From IH12 sp041987265 (GTDB lineage: Bacteria > Pseudomonadota > Alphaproteobacteria > Caulobacterales > Hyphomonadaceae): a DNA stretch of 7,477 nucleotides. The notes under the pieces are model-generated. The model had not been told where the DNA came from. It did not search any database and was given only the letters and a program-made list of their open reading frames with translations. Position numbers and translations under genes: made by a program. The DNA lies in assembly GCA_041987265.1 (NCBI GenBank), contig JBHIWT010000172.1, positions 1 to 7,477 on the forward strand. The letters run 5' to 3'. Shown here piece after piece: positions 1 through 6,540 of the stretch. Each line of letters begins with the position of its first letter. The stretch's first letter is position 1.

Positions 1-990
1 CAGGTCGCGGGCGTTGTAGATGACGCCCTCCTCCTGCTTGTAGGAGGTGTCGTGTTCCTCATCGACGATGATCAGGCGAAGATTGGGAAACGGCAGGAAC
101 AGCGCCGAGCGTGCGCCCACCACGATCCGCGCGCGCCCGTTGGCGACTTCGCGCCAGACCCTGCGCCGCATCTTCGACCCCGCCGCCGAATGCCATTCGG
201 CCGGCACGGCGCCGAAGCGTTCCTCGAACCGGCCCATCACCGCCTGCGTCAGCGCGATCTCCGGCAACAGCACCAGCACCTGCGCCGTCGGATCATCGCG
301 CAACGCCGCCGCAATCGCCTCGAAATAGACTTCCGTCTTGCCCGAACCGGTGACGCCATCGAGCAGCGCCGCATGATATTCACGCTCGCGCACCAGGTCG
401 GACAAAGCAGCGGAGGCCGCCTGCTGGTCCGCGGTCAGCGCCTTGCCCTGCATCTCGATGTCGGGCTGCGCAAACGGCATGTCGACTTCGCGTTCGACAA
501 CCTGCAACGCGCCCTGATCGACCAGTCCTTTCACGACGCCTGACGACACATCCGCCTTGCGCGCCAGATCGGCGGCGGACATCAATTCGCTCGCCGCAGA
601 CAGCACCTTCTCGCGCGCCGGGGTCATGCGTTCCGGCGGCTCCCCCGTCGGCGCGATCAACCGCTCAACCGGGCTTTCCTCCAGCGCCTCGCGCGAGCGC
701 ATGGTCATCGCCAGCATGTAGCCCAGCGATGCGCACGAATAGCTCGCCGCACGCTCGATGAAATCGCGCACGCTCTTCGGCAGCGGCGGGGCGCTGTCGA
801 TCACCGCACTTACGGCTTTCAGCTTGGCGTGCTCGGATGTGTCCTTGTGTCCCCACACCACGCCCATCACCTCGCGCGGCCCCAGCGGCACGATAACGAA
901 GGCGCCCTCCTCGGCTTCCATGCCGTCGGGCAGGATGTAGTCGAAGGGTTCCGGCAGGGGCTGGGCCAGCAGCACCGAGACGATTCGCAT
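1..990 (-). CDS. priA: Replication restart helicase PriA (primosomal protein N'), N-terminal part, truncated by window edge
   Basis: PriA is a superfamily 2 3'-to-5' DNA helicase that recognises abandoned forks and D-loops and starts reloading of the replicative helicase. Reading the minus strand from the ATG at 990 gives 330 uninterrupted residues to the window edge. The start MRIVSVLLAQPLPEPFDY fits the N-terminal 3'-DNA-binding domain (about residues 1-105). It is followed by a winged-helix-like stretch (about 110-185) and the helicase ATPase domain. Visible motifs are Walker A GVTGSGKT (residues 212-219), PEIALT just after it, the GARSALFLPF segment, and Walker B DEEH (310-313) followed by DTSYKQEEG. 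All are characteristic of PriA. Homologues are roughly 700-750 aa, so the second helicase lobe and the zinc-binding cysteines lie off the left edge. An in-frame ATG at 1002 (adding MLFP) is an alternative start. Neither start has a clear Shine-Dalgarno sequence, and I prefer 990 because MRIVSV matches the usual family start. The gene is divergent from the M23 gene. Confidence 0.95.
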   Translation of the reverse strand, partial: MRIVSVLLAQPLPEPFDYILPDGMEAEEGAFVIVPLGPREVMGVVWGHKDTSEHAKLKAVSAVIDSAPPLPKSVRDFIERAASYSCASLGYMLAMTMRSREALEESPVERLIAPTGEPPERMTPAREKVLSAASELMSAADLARKADVSSGVVKGLVDQGALQVVEREVDMPFAQPDIEMQGKALTADQQAASAALSDLVREREYHAALLDGVTGSGKTEVYFEAIAAALRDDPTAQVLVLLPEIALTQAVMGRFEERFGAVPAEWHSAAGSKMRRRVWREVANGRARIVVGARSALFLPFPNLRLIIVDEEHDTSYKQEEGVIYNARDL

Positions 991-1062
991 AGGAAACAGC
1001 ATGTTGGAGAATGTGGGTGGAATGCCCGCGCTGCGCAATGCGCTGGTTCAGCCCGCCAGTGC

Positions 1063-1092
1063 GTGACTCCCGGGCCCTGGTCTGCCTAGAGT
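1063..1092 (+). promoter_or_regulatory. Possible sigma70-type promoter for the M23 peptidase gene
   Basis: In the 143-bp gap between priA and the peptidase gene, GTGACT (1063-1068) and TAGAGT (1087-1092) are 18 bp apart. They match the TTGACA/TATAAT consensus at about four of six positions each. Transcription would start near 1099, leaving a leader of about 35 nt that contains the AGGGGA ribosome binding site. This is a by-eye match in GC-rich DNA and is weak evidence. No comparable minus-strand promoter for priA was found in the same gap. Confidence 0.25.
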
Positions 1093-1133
1093 TCTCCCTA
1101 CAACTGGGCGGGTGATGACTAGGGGACGATGTC

Positions 1134-2009
1134 ATGGCTGGTTTTCTCAAGGGATTGCTGTACGGCGCTGTGCTGATCGCCGCGGGATGGCTTCTCGGGT
1201 CGCTCTATCCCGCCCCCCAGCAACTGACCGCGCCGATCAAGGGCCGCACCGACGAACTGATCGCGCAACTCGATCTCAGCCAGGAAGGCCTCGCTGAGCT
1301 CAGACGGCGGCTGACGCCCGAGCAGTATTCCGCACTCGTCGACGACATGGCCGAAGAAGCCAGCCGCACCGGCGACGCCGTGATCGTCGAACGCGATGCG
1401 GTGGCCCTCGCTGACAACGTCCATGCGATGGAGGCGATGGAAGCCGCCTCTGCAACGCCGGAGATCGACCCGGGTGCGGATGCGTTCGAAGCCTCGCTCG
1501 CGCTGTGCCCGCAGATGGCTGTCTCAAATGCGCCGTCGGCGGACGCCGAGCGGCTGGTCATTGATTATTCGCCGCGTGTCGATGTCGACGGCATCGCGAT
1601 TGCGGTAGCGCCCACGCGCGGCGCGTGCTTGTCGTCAGGGTTTGGCCCCCGCAGCGGCGGCCAGCACAAGGGACTCGATCTTCACTCCGCCGATGGCGGA
1701 CCGATCCTCGCTGCCGGCGCCGGGACCGTGGTGGAGAAGAAGTATCGCGATGATTTCGGCAACATGATCCTGATTGACCACGGCGAAGGCGTCTTCACGC
1801 GCTATGCGCACCTTTCAACATTCGATCCGGCAGTGAATGTCGGTGCAGAAGTCGAGGCCGGCCAGCAGATCGGATTGATGGGCAACACTGCGTCCTACCG
1901 CATCCCGATCCACCTGCACTACGAGCTGCTTCGCGGCGATTATGAAACGCGGGCGCGGTCGTTCGGGCTGACGCCGGCTTCGCCGTTCGACTTCCCGCCC
2001 GCGACGTGA
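1134..2009 (+). CDS. Membrane-anchored M23 (LytM/lysostaphin-type) metallopeptidase
   Basis: This is a probable zinc endopeptidase acting on peptidoglycan cross-links, or a LytM-fold regulator of cell-wall hydrolysis, at the periplasmic face of the inner membrane. Residues about 5-24 form one hydrophobic segment, best read as an uncleaved signal anchor. Residues about 35-105 are charged and helix-prone (LRRRLTPEQYSALVDDMAEE), and about 106-160 look like a linker. The C-terminal M23 domain starts near SSGFGPR (167-173). Expected zinc ligands are present: H178 and D182 in HKGLD, and H262 in HLHYE; H226 in YAHLS is the usual catalytic histidine. This predicts an active enzyme. The loop before HLH reads GNTASYRIPI, unlike the common GNTGxSTGPHLHYE. 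C125 and C165 could form a disulfide. The start is supported by AGGGGA at 1121-1126, 7 nt upstream. It is separated by 227 bp from the TonB receptor gene, so co-transcription is uncertain. The substrate cannot be told from sequence. Confidence 0.9.
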   Translation: MAGFLKGLLYGAVLIAAGWLLGSLYPAPQQLTAPIKGRTDELIAQLDLSQEGLAELRRRLTPEQYSALVDDMAEEASRTGDAVIVERDAVALADNVHAMEAMEAASATPEIDPGADAFEASLALCPQMAVSNAPSADAERLVIDYSPRVDVDGIAIAVAPTRGACLSSGFGPRSGGQHKGLDLHSADGGPILAAGAGTVVEKKYRDDFGNMILIDHGEGVFTRYAHLSTFDPAVNVGAEVEAGQQIGLMGNTASYRIPIHLHYELLRGDYETRARSFGLTPASPFDFPPAT

Positions 2010-2029
2010 TCTGTCGAGGCGGACAGATC
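2008..2029 (+). terminator. Perfect 8-bp inverted repeat overlapping the M23 stop codon (possible terminator or mRNA 3' hairpin)
   Basis: GATCTGTC (2008-2015) and GACAGATC (2022-2029) are exact reverse complements around a 6-nt loop, GAGGCG. The left arm begins on the second base of the TGA stop codon. No U-run follows (the next bases are TCCGCCAGCG, then a weak T-rich CTTATTGTCT), so it is not a canonical intrinsic terminator. It may protect the 3' end, act as a weak terminator, or be a protein-binding palindrome. Confidence 0.4.
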
Positions 2030-2236
2030 TCCGCCAGCGTCTTATTGTCTCCACACGGATGAACCGGCCCACGCCGCCTGTGTTGGCGACGCCACATTGT
2101 GTGAGCAAAAGCGGGCGCAACGGGCCCTGACCCAAATTGTCATCGTACTGAAACATTAGCTTCGCCGAAACGTCACTAGCGGTCGTTAGGCGAGCGGGCA
2201 TCGCGATTCAAACGTTCTTGCAGAAAGGAACGCCCG
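2010..2236 (+). promoter_or_regulatory. 227-bp leader/promoter region of the TonB receptor gene, no firm promoter found
   Basis: This non-coding gap must carry the receptor's promoter unless the gene is read through from the M23 gene. I found no convincing -35/-10 pair; TTGTCA at 2137-2142 lacks a partner 16-18 bp downstream. Short structure is present: the near-palindrome CTAGCG-GT-CGTTAG (2176-2189), two GAAAC boxes about 18 bp apart (near 2150-2154 and 2167-2171), and the short dyad CACA-TTG-TGTG (2093-2103). Any of these could be an operator, but none matches a Fur or Zur box that I recognise. The Shine-Dalgarno AGAAAGGA lies at 2222-2229. The length and relatively low GC of 2130-2160 suggest regulation lies here. 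Confidence 0.35.
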
Positions 2237-5026
2237 ATGCTCGGCAAATCGATCAAGACCAAATGGCTGCTCGGCGCAGCAACCGCCGCCATCGGCGCGG
2301 CTCTCGCTCCGGCCGCAAACGCCGACACGGTGCGCGGCGTCGTCACTGACAATTCCGGCGACGCGCCGCTTCAGGGCGCCATCGTCACGATCGAGGAACT
2401 GAACCGCACCGCCACCACCGATCGGTTCGGCAACTACACCTTCAACAACGTGCCGGCCGGCGACTACACGCTCAGCGTCTCCTACATCGGCGCAAGCCGC
2501 GTCAGCCAGAACGTCAGCGTCAACGGGGTTGCGGACGCGCCTTTCCGTCTCGGCGACGCTGTTTCCTACCGCGACAGCGTGCTCGTCGTCGGTCAGGCCG
2601 CCGCACAGGCCGGCGCGATCAACCAGCAGCGCGCCTCCAACGCCATCATCTCCGTGATTGACAGCGACGGCCTCGGCAACTTCCCTGACACGACGGTCGC
2701 CGACTCGCTGCAGCGTGTGCCGGGCATCTCCATCGAGAACGACCAGGGCGAAGGTCGCTACGTCTCGATCCGCGGCATCAACACCGACCTGATCGGCTCG
2801 TCGATCAACGGCGTGCGCACACCCTCCCCAGAAGACCGTCGCGGCGTCCTGCTCGATGGTGTGCCGTCCGACCTGCTCGACACGATCGAGGTGCAGAAGT
2901 CACTCACGCCTGATGCCGACGCCGACTCGCTCGGCGGCATCATCAACCTGAAAACGATTTCGGCGTTCGACCGCGGCGGCCGCTTCCTCCGCGCCAAGGT
3001 CGAAGGCTCATACAACGACATCACCGAAGACTGGTCGCCAAAAGGCACCTTCACGTACTCTGACGTCTTCAATGAAAATCTCGGCGTCGCCTTCTCGCTG
3101 AACTACCAGGATCTCGGCATCCAGGCGCACAACAACGAGACTGGCGGCCCGATCCCGTCTGACGATTACGAACAGCGATTCTACGATCTGACGCGCGAGC
3201 GTCTGGGGCTCGTCTTCAACGTCGACTATCAGATCAGCGATTCGACAGAGCTCTACCTGCGGACGCTGTACAACCGCTATATCGACGACGAGGTGCGCAA
3301 CAAGTTCGAGTTCCGCGATCTCTCCGAAGAAGGCTTCACCGAGACCGAGACCGGCTACGACATCAATTTCGCCGAGGTCGACACGGAAGTGCGCCTGCGC
3401 GAAGAGATCCGGAACATCCAGACGTATTCGGCTGGCGGCGTCACCGAACTTGGCCCGTGGACCTTCAATTACGAGGCCTCCTACGCGTATGGCGAGGAAG
3501 ACGATTCGAACAACCACGACGTCACTTTCCGCTCCGACGACGATGACACGCCCGGCATCCTGTCGATCGACCTGACCGATCCGCAAAAACCGGTCTTCTT
3601 TGGCCCCGGCCTTGCGGCGCTGCAGGATCCGGCGAACTACGAAATGGACGCATTCGAACGCGAGTTCACGGTCAACGAGGACAGTGAATGGGCGGCCAAG
3701 TTCGACGCCTCCTACGACAGCTTCGTCGGTTCGGTGCCGGTCACCTGGAAGGGCGGCCTGAAGTACCGCGACAAGGAAAAGACGCGGGACGTCAATCTGA
3801 TGATCTGGGAACGCGATGACGTCGCTCTCAGCGATTACATCACTTCGTCCATGCCGATCGGCAACTGGCGCATGAACAACGACATGTATTCATGGCCGGA
3901 CCCAAACCTCACGGCCGCGCTGCGCAATGCGTTCTCGGCTGACGAGCTCGACGAGGACGGCTCGAACTTCGACAGCCTCGCGGAAGACTACACGATCAAT
4001 GAACAGATCCTCGCAGCCTACGCGATGGGTACGTTCGAGTTCGGCGACCTCACCATCGTCGGCGGCCTTCGCTTCGAGGACACGCAGACCGACCTGCTCG
4101 GCAATCTCTTCGCCGAAGAGGCCGATCCGGCGACCGTGACCCAGCGGTCAGTCAACAACGATTTCTCGAACCTCCTGCCCAGCATCAATGCGCGCTACAC
4201 GTTCAGCGACCGCATCATCGGCCGCGCGGCATACTATGCGGCTGTGGTTCGTCCGGGCTTCGGCGAGATGGCGCCCTATGCGCTTCTCAATGACGACCGC
4301 GACGAGCTCGAGATGGGCAACCCGAACCTCGACGCCTACGAGGCGGACAATTTTGACGTCTCCGTCGAATTCTATCCGACCAACCTGTCCGTGTTCTCCG
4401 TCGGCGCCTTCTACAAGGATATCTCGAACCCGATCTACGGTGCGACCTTCGACATCGGTGACGTGCCGGCAAATGTCGACCTGTCCTTCCTGGCGCCGGC
4501 CGACCTCGCCCTGATCGAGGAAGTCTCGACCTATATCAACGTCGACAGCGCAGAGGTGAAGGGCGTCGAGTTCAACTACGTCCAGCAGTTCGACTTCCTT
4601 GGCGCGCCGTTCGACGGCTTCCTGGCCTCGGCGAACCTCACGCTTTCGGAATCGGAAGCGACGCTGCCCGACGGTCGCGAAGTCCCGCTGATCAAGCAGA
4701 CCGACACGGTGTGGAATGTCTCGATCGGCTACGACAAGGGTCCGTGGGACCTGCGCGTCTCCGCCGCCTATCGCGGCGACTACCTCGATGACCTGATGGG
4801 TGTGGACGAGGATTTCGGCTTCGGCGTCATCGATCGCTACACCGACGACCACCTGTCGGTTTCGGCGTCCGCCAAGTACGACGTCAACAACAACCTGCAA
4901 CTCTATGTCGAGGGCAAGAACCTCACCGACGAGCCGGAATACTACTACTTCGGCAACACGAGCCGGCTGTCACAGTATGACGAGTTCGGCTGGTCGGCGA
5001 TCATCGGCGCACGCCTCACCTACTAG
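2237..5026 (+). CDS. TonB-dependent outer-membrane receptor (Xanthomonas/Caulobacter type) with N-terminal carboxypeptidase-regulatory-like domain
   Basis: This is an outer-membrane active transporter powered by TonB-ExbBD. The 929 residues have the expected order. A signal peptide has basic residues K4-K9, a hydrophobic core, and probable cleavage after APAANA (29). A carboxypeptidase-D-regulatory-like beta-sandwich runs about 31-106 (VRGVVTDNSGDAPLQGAIV, then TTDRFGNYTFNNVPAGDYTL). The TonB-box-like DSVLVVG is at 113-119. The plug spans about 130-241 (FPDTTVADSLQRVPGISIEND, GEGRYVSIRGI, VLLDGVPSDLLDTIEVQKS), and a barrel fills the rest. The barrel includes RPGFGEMAP, EMGNPNLDAYEADNFDVSVE and VEGKNLTDEPEYYYFG, and ends in an aromatic residue (ARLTY). 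The plug and GNP motifs are those of the TIGR01782-type family, many members of which take up oligosaccharides or plant-derived compounds. The protein has no cysteine and is strongly acidic. The start is set by AGAAAGGA, 7 nt upstream. There is no adjacent SusD, sigma/anti-sigma pair, glycosidase or ABC transporter, so the substrate is unknown. Confidence 0.95.
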   Translation: MLGKSIKTKWLLGAATAAIGAALAPAANADTVRGVVTDNSGDAPLQGAIVTIEELNRTATTDRFGNYTFNNVPAGDYTLSVSYIGASRVSQNVSVNGVADAPFRLGDAVSYRDSVLVVGQAAAQAGAINQQRASNAIISVIDSDGLGNFPDTTVADSLQRVPGISIENDQGEGRYVSIRGINTDLIGSSINGVRTPSPEDRRGVLLDGVPSDLLDTIEVQKSLTPDADADSLGGIINLKTISAFDRGGRFLRAKVEGSYNDITEDWSPKGTFTYSDVFNENLGVAFSLNYQDLGIQAHNNETGGPIPSDDYEQRFYDLTRERLGLVFNVDYQISDSTELYLRTLYNRYIDDEVRNKFEFRDLSEEGFTETETGYDINFAEVDTEVRLREEIRNIQTYSAGGVTELGPWTFNYEASYAYGEEDDSNNHDVTFRSDDDDTPGILSIDLTDPQKPVFFGPGLAALQDPANYEMDAFEREFTVNEDSEWAAKFDASYDSFVGSVPVTWKGGLKYRDKEKTRDVNLMIWERDDVALSDYITSSMPIGNWRMNNDMYSWPDPNLTAALRNAFSADELDEDGSNFDSLAEDYTINEQILAAYAMGTFEFGDLTIVGGLRFEDTQTDLLGNLFAEEADPATVTQRSVNNDFSNLLPSINARYTFSDRIIGRAAYYAAVVRPGFGEMAPYALLNDDRDELEMGNPNLDAYEADNFDVSVEFYPTNLSVFSVGAFYKDISNPIYGATFDIGDVPANVDLSFLAPADLALIEEVSTYINVDSAEVKGVEFNYVQQFDFLGAPFDGFLASANLTLSESEATLPDGREVPLIKQTDTVWNVSIGYDKGPWDLRVSAAYRGDYLDDLMGVDEDFGFGVIDRYTDDHLSVSASAKYDVNNNLQLYVEGKNLTDEPEYYYFGNTSRLSQYDEFGWSAIIGARLTY

Positions 5027-5064
5027 CCTGGCCAAACCCTCGACTTGACCTCTTGGGCTGGCTT

Positions 5065-5083
5065 CGGGCGCCCCACACGCCCG
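5065..5083 (+). repeat. Small inverted repeat upstream of the main terminator
   Basis: CGGGCG (5065-5070) and CGCCCG (5078-5083) are exact reverse complements around the 7-nt loop CCCCACA. The hairpin lies 3 nt before the strong terminator stem and after the receptor stop codon. It may be an auxiliary hairpin in the 3' UTR. At 6 bp of pure GC in GC-rich DNA, chance occurrence is possible. Confidence 0.35.
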
Positions 5084-5086
5084 GCG

Positions 5087-5119
5087 AACCGCTCCGCGTC
5101 CCACGCGCGGAGCGGTTTT
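5087..5119 (+). terminator. Intrinsic terminator of the TonB receptor gene, possibly bidirectional
   Basis: AACCGCTCCGCG (5087-5098) pairs perfectly over 12 bp with CGCGGAGCGGTT (5106-5117) around the 7-nt loop TCCCACG. The stem runs into TTTT (5116-5119) on the plus strand. It sits 61 bp after the receptor stop codon and 12 bp from the 3' end of the convergent small gene. The U-run favours termination of the receptor transcript. On the minus strand the stem is followed by TTCGCC, so it would terminate the small gene less efficiently, if at all. Confidence 0.8.
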
Positions 5120-5130
5120 GCGCTGTCGGG

Positions 5131-5397
5131 CTATTTGCGCTTCATCAACAGGCCGAGCACGCCGCCGATGACGCCGCCGCCAACGCCGCCCTGCAGGAAG
5201 TCGCCGAGCAGATTCATCAATTGCGAACCGCCCAGCAGCTGCAGGCCGGCGGCGTCCATGCCTGCGCCGCCCGCAAGACCGCCGATCACGCCCGCAAGCG
5301 CCCCGGTCGCCCCCTTGCCGCCGAGCAGTTTGGACAGGATCGGACCGACGATCACGCCGCCAAGTCCGTTCATGAGATACGGAAGTAGTGCTTCCAT
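5131..5397 (-). CDS. Small glycine-zipper protein of 88 aa, hypothetical, probably membrane-associated
   Basis: I do not recognise a named function. Glycine makes up 26 of 88 residues (30%), with Leu, Ala, Val and Ile most of the rest. Two glycine-zipper runs with exact four-residue spacing are visible: G32-G36-G40-G44, and G70-G74-G78-G82 with a parallel G71-G75-G79. These favour tightly packed transmembrane helices. The hydrophobic zones (about 11-22, 32-46, 70-85) are short, and the protein ends in basic KRK, a likely cytoplasmic anchor. There is no clear cleavable signal peptide. The style recalls small glycine-rich hypothetical proteins of rhizobia and relatives with GGGVGG repeats, but this is recollection and not a search result. 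It is supported as a real gene by AGGGAG (minus strand, 5408-5413) 10 nt before the ATG, a promoter-like element upstream, and a convergent terminator at its 3' end. Random GC-rich DNA seldom gives such regular glycine spacing. A GC-rich spurious frame is the main alternative. Confidence 0.75.
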   Translation of the reverse strand: MEALLPYLMNGLGGVIVGPILSKLLGGKGATGALAGVIGGLAGGAGMDAAGLQLLGGSQLMNLLGDFLQGGVGGGVIGGVLGLLMKRK

Positions 5398-5429
5398 GAC
5401 GATTTCACTCCCTGTTCTGTTTTGCAGAA

Positions 5430-5458
5430 ATCGTACTGGTAGCGCCTATTCGCGACAA
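5430..5458 (-). promoter_or_regulatory. Sigma70-like promoter for the small glycine-zipper gene
   Basis: Reading the minus strand, TTGTCG (5458-5453) and TACGAT (5435-5430) are separated by exactly 17 bp. They match the TTGACA/TATAAT consensus at four of six positions each, including the key TTG and the TA...T of the -10 box. The start of transcription would fall near 5423, about 25 nt before the ATG, with the AGGGAG ribosome binding site in between. Position and spacing fit the gene well. It is the best promoter match by eye in the window. No matching plus-strand promoter for xerC was found in the same 147-bp divergent gap. Confidence 0.45.
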
Positions 5459-5544
5459 TCGCCGGGCGGCGCATTCTGACTTCGCCTTACGCAGCGTCCT
5501 CGCGGTTCAACTCGTCTTAAGGCGGATTTGGCAGGCTGAGCGGG

Positions 5545-6489
5545 ATGAGCCGCTCGCCCCACGCCGACATGCCCGCCCACGAGGCGATGGCAGAATTCTC
5601 CCGCTGGCTGGAGGCCGAACGGCGTTCCTCATCCAAGACGGTCGAGGCCTACCAGCGCGACGTCGCCCACTTTCTCGGCTTCATGTCCCAGCATATCGGC
5701 GCGGAGCCATGTGTCGGCGAACTCGCCCGCCTGTCGCGCCACGACATCATCGCGTGGCTCGCCCATCGCAGATCCCAGGACAATCTCGCCGCCTCCTCCC
5801 GCGCGCGCGCCGCCTCCTCGATCCGCGCCTTCTTCAAGTTTCTCGACCGCCGACTCGATGCGCCGAACGCCAAAGCGATGATGTTCGAAACTCCGCGCCG
5901 CCCGCATCGCCTGCCGCGTCCCCTTCCCGAACAATCCGCGCAGGATGCGATCAAGTCCGCCGGCGACGGCGCGGCCGGTTCCGACACGCCGACCTGGGTC
6001 TGCGCCCGCGACGCCGCACTGGTCGCCGTCATGTACGGCGCAGGCCTGCGTCTTTCAGAGGCGCTATCGATCACCGGCCGCGACGTTCCGGCGCCCGACC
6101 AGCTGCGCATCACCGGCAAGGGCGGCAAGGTCCGCATCGCGCCCCTGATCAAGCCCGTGCGCCAGGCGCTCGACGCCTACACCGACATCTGCCCCTTCCT
6201 GATCAACAAGGACGAGCCGATCTTTCGCGGCGCGCGCGGCGGCCCGCTCAACCCACGCATCGTCCAGCGCCTGATGGAGCGCGTGCGCCACGAACTCGGC
6301 CTGCCGGAAACCGCGACACCGCACGCCCTGCGCCATTCCTTCGCCACGCACCTTCTGTCCAACGGCGGGGATCTGCGCTCGATCCAGGCCCTGCTCGGCC
6401 ACGCCTCGCTGTCGACCACGCAGATCTATACCGGCGTCGACGCCGCCCGCCTCAAGGCGGTGCACAAGGAAGCGCATCCGCGGGCCTAG
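5545..6489 (+). CDS. xerC: Tyrosine recombinase XerC (chromosome dimer resolution)
   Basis: This is a site-specific tyrosine recombinase which, with its partner XerD and FtsK, resolves chromosome dimers at dif during division. Its 314 residues are near the usual 295-320. The N-terminal SAM-like core-binding domain is about 13-120 (FSRWLEAERRSSSKTVEAYQ), and the catalytic domain is about 150-305. The full catalytic set is present: R169 (YGAGLRLSE), K192 (TGKGGK), H260 and R263 (HALRHSFATHLL), H286 (LLGHASLSTTQ) and nucleophile Y295 (IYTGVD). The C-terminus, KEAHPRA, is typical of Xer proteins. A longer linker at about 121-152 and the FRGARGGPLNPR and CPFL segments resemble alphaproteobacterial XerC as I remember it, so I favour XerC over XerD. 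A phage integrase is unlikely given the length and lack of mobile-element context. The ATG at 5545 has only a weak GAGCGGG upstream; Met9 or Met15 are possible starts. The paralogue and dif are not in the window. Confidence 0.8.
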   Translation: MSRSPHADMPAHEAMAEFSRWLEAERRSSSKTVEAYQRDVAHFLGFMSQHIGAEPCVGELARLSRHDIIAWLAHRRSQDNLAASSRARAASSIRAFFKFLDRRLDAPNAKAMMFETPRRPHRLPRPLPEQSAQDAIKSAGDGAAGSDTPTWVCARDAALVAVMYGAGLRLSEALSITGRDVPAPDQLRITGKGGKVRIAPLIKPVRQALDAYTDICPFLINKDEPIFRGARGGPLNPRIVQRLMERVRHELGLPETATPHALRHSFATHLLSNGGDLRSIQALLGHASLSTTQIYTGVDAARLKAVHKEAHPRA

Positions 6490-6540
6490 GTCCCCCTACG
6501 ATATGCTGGCGTTTCTCGTCTGGCGGCATAAGCTCCCGCC

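Noticed and set aside
52..543. A plus-strand 163-codon frame at the left edge
   Set aside because: The opposite strand encodes PriA with intact Walker A and DEEH motifs throughout this region.
2215..2225. Short dyad TTCT-TGC-AGAA overlapping the receptor's ribosome binding site
   Set aside because: A 4-bp stem with a 3-nt loop is too weak to support a translational switch and is likely chance.
4148..4900. A 250-codon minus-strand open frame antisense to the TonB receptor gene (and a 192-codon one at 3008-3586)
   Set aside because: Both are Val/Asp/Arg-rich antisense mirrors of a clearly coding strand with no domain, start signal or promoter. Long antisense frames are expected at this GC content.
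5131..5544. The small glycine-rich gene and xerC as an integron-like, phage-like or toxin-antitoxin cassette
   Set aside because: There are no att-like repeats, second small partner frame, restriction or phage genes. The recombinase looks like housekeeping XerC, so the adjacency is probably incidental.
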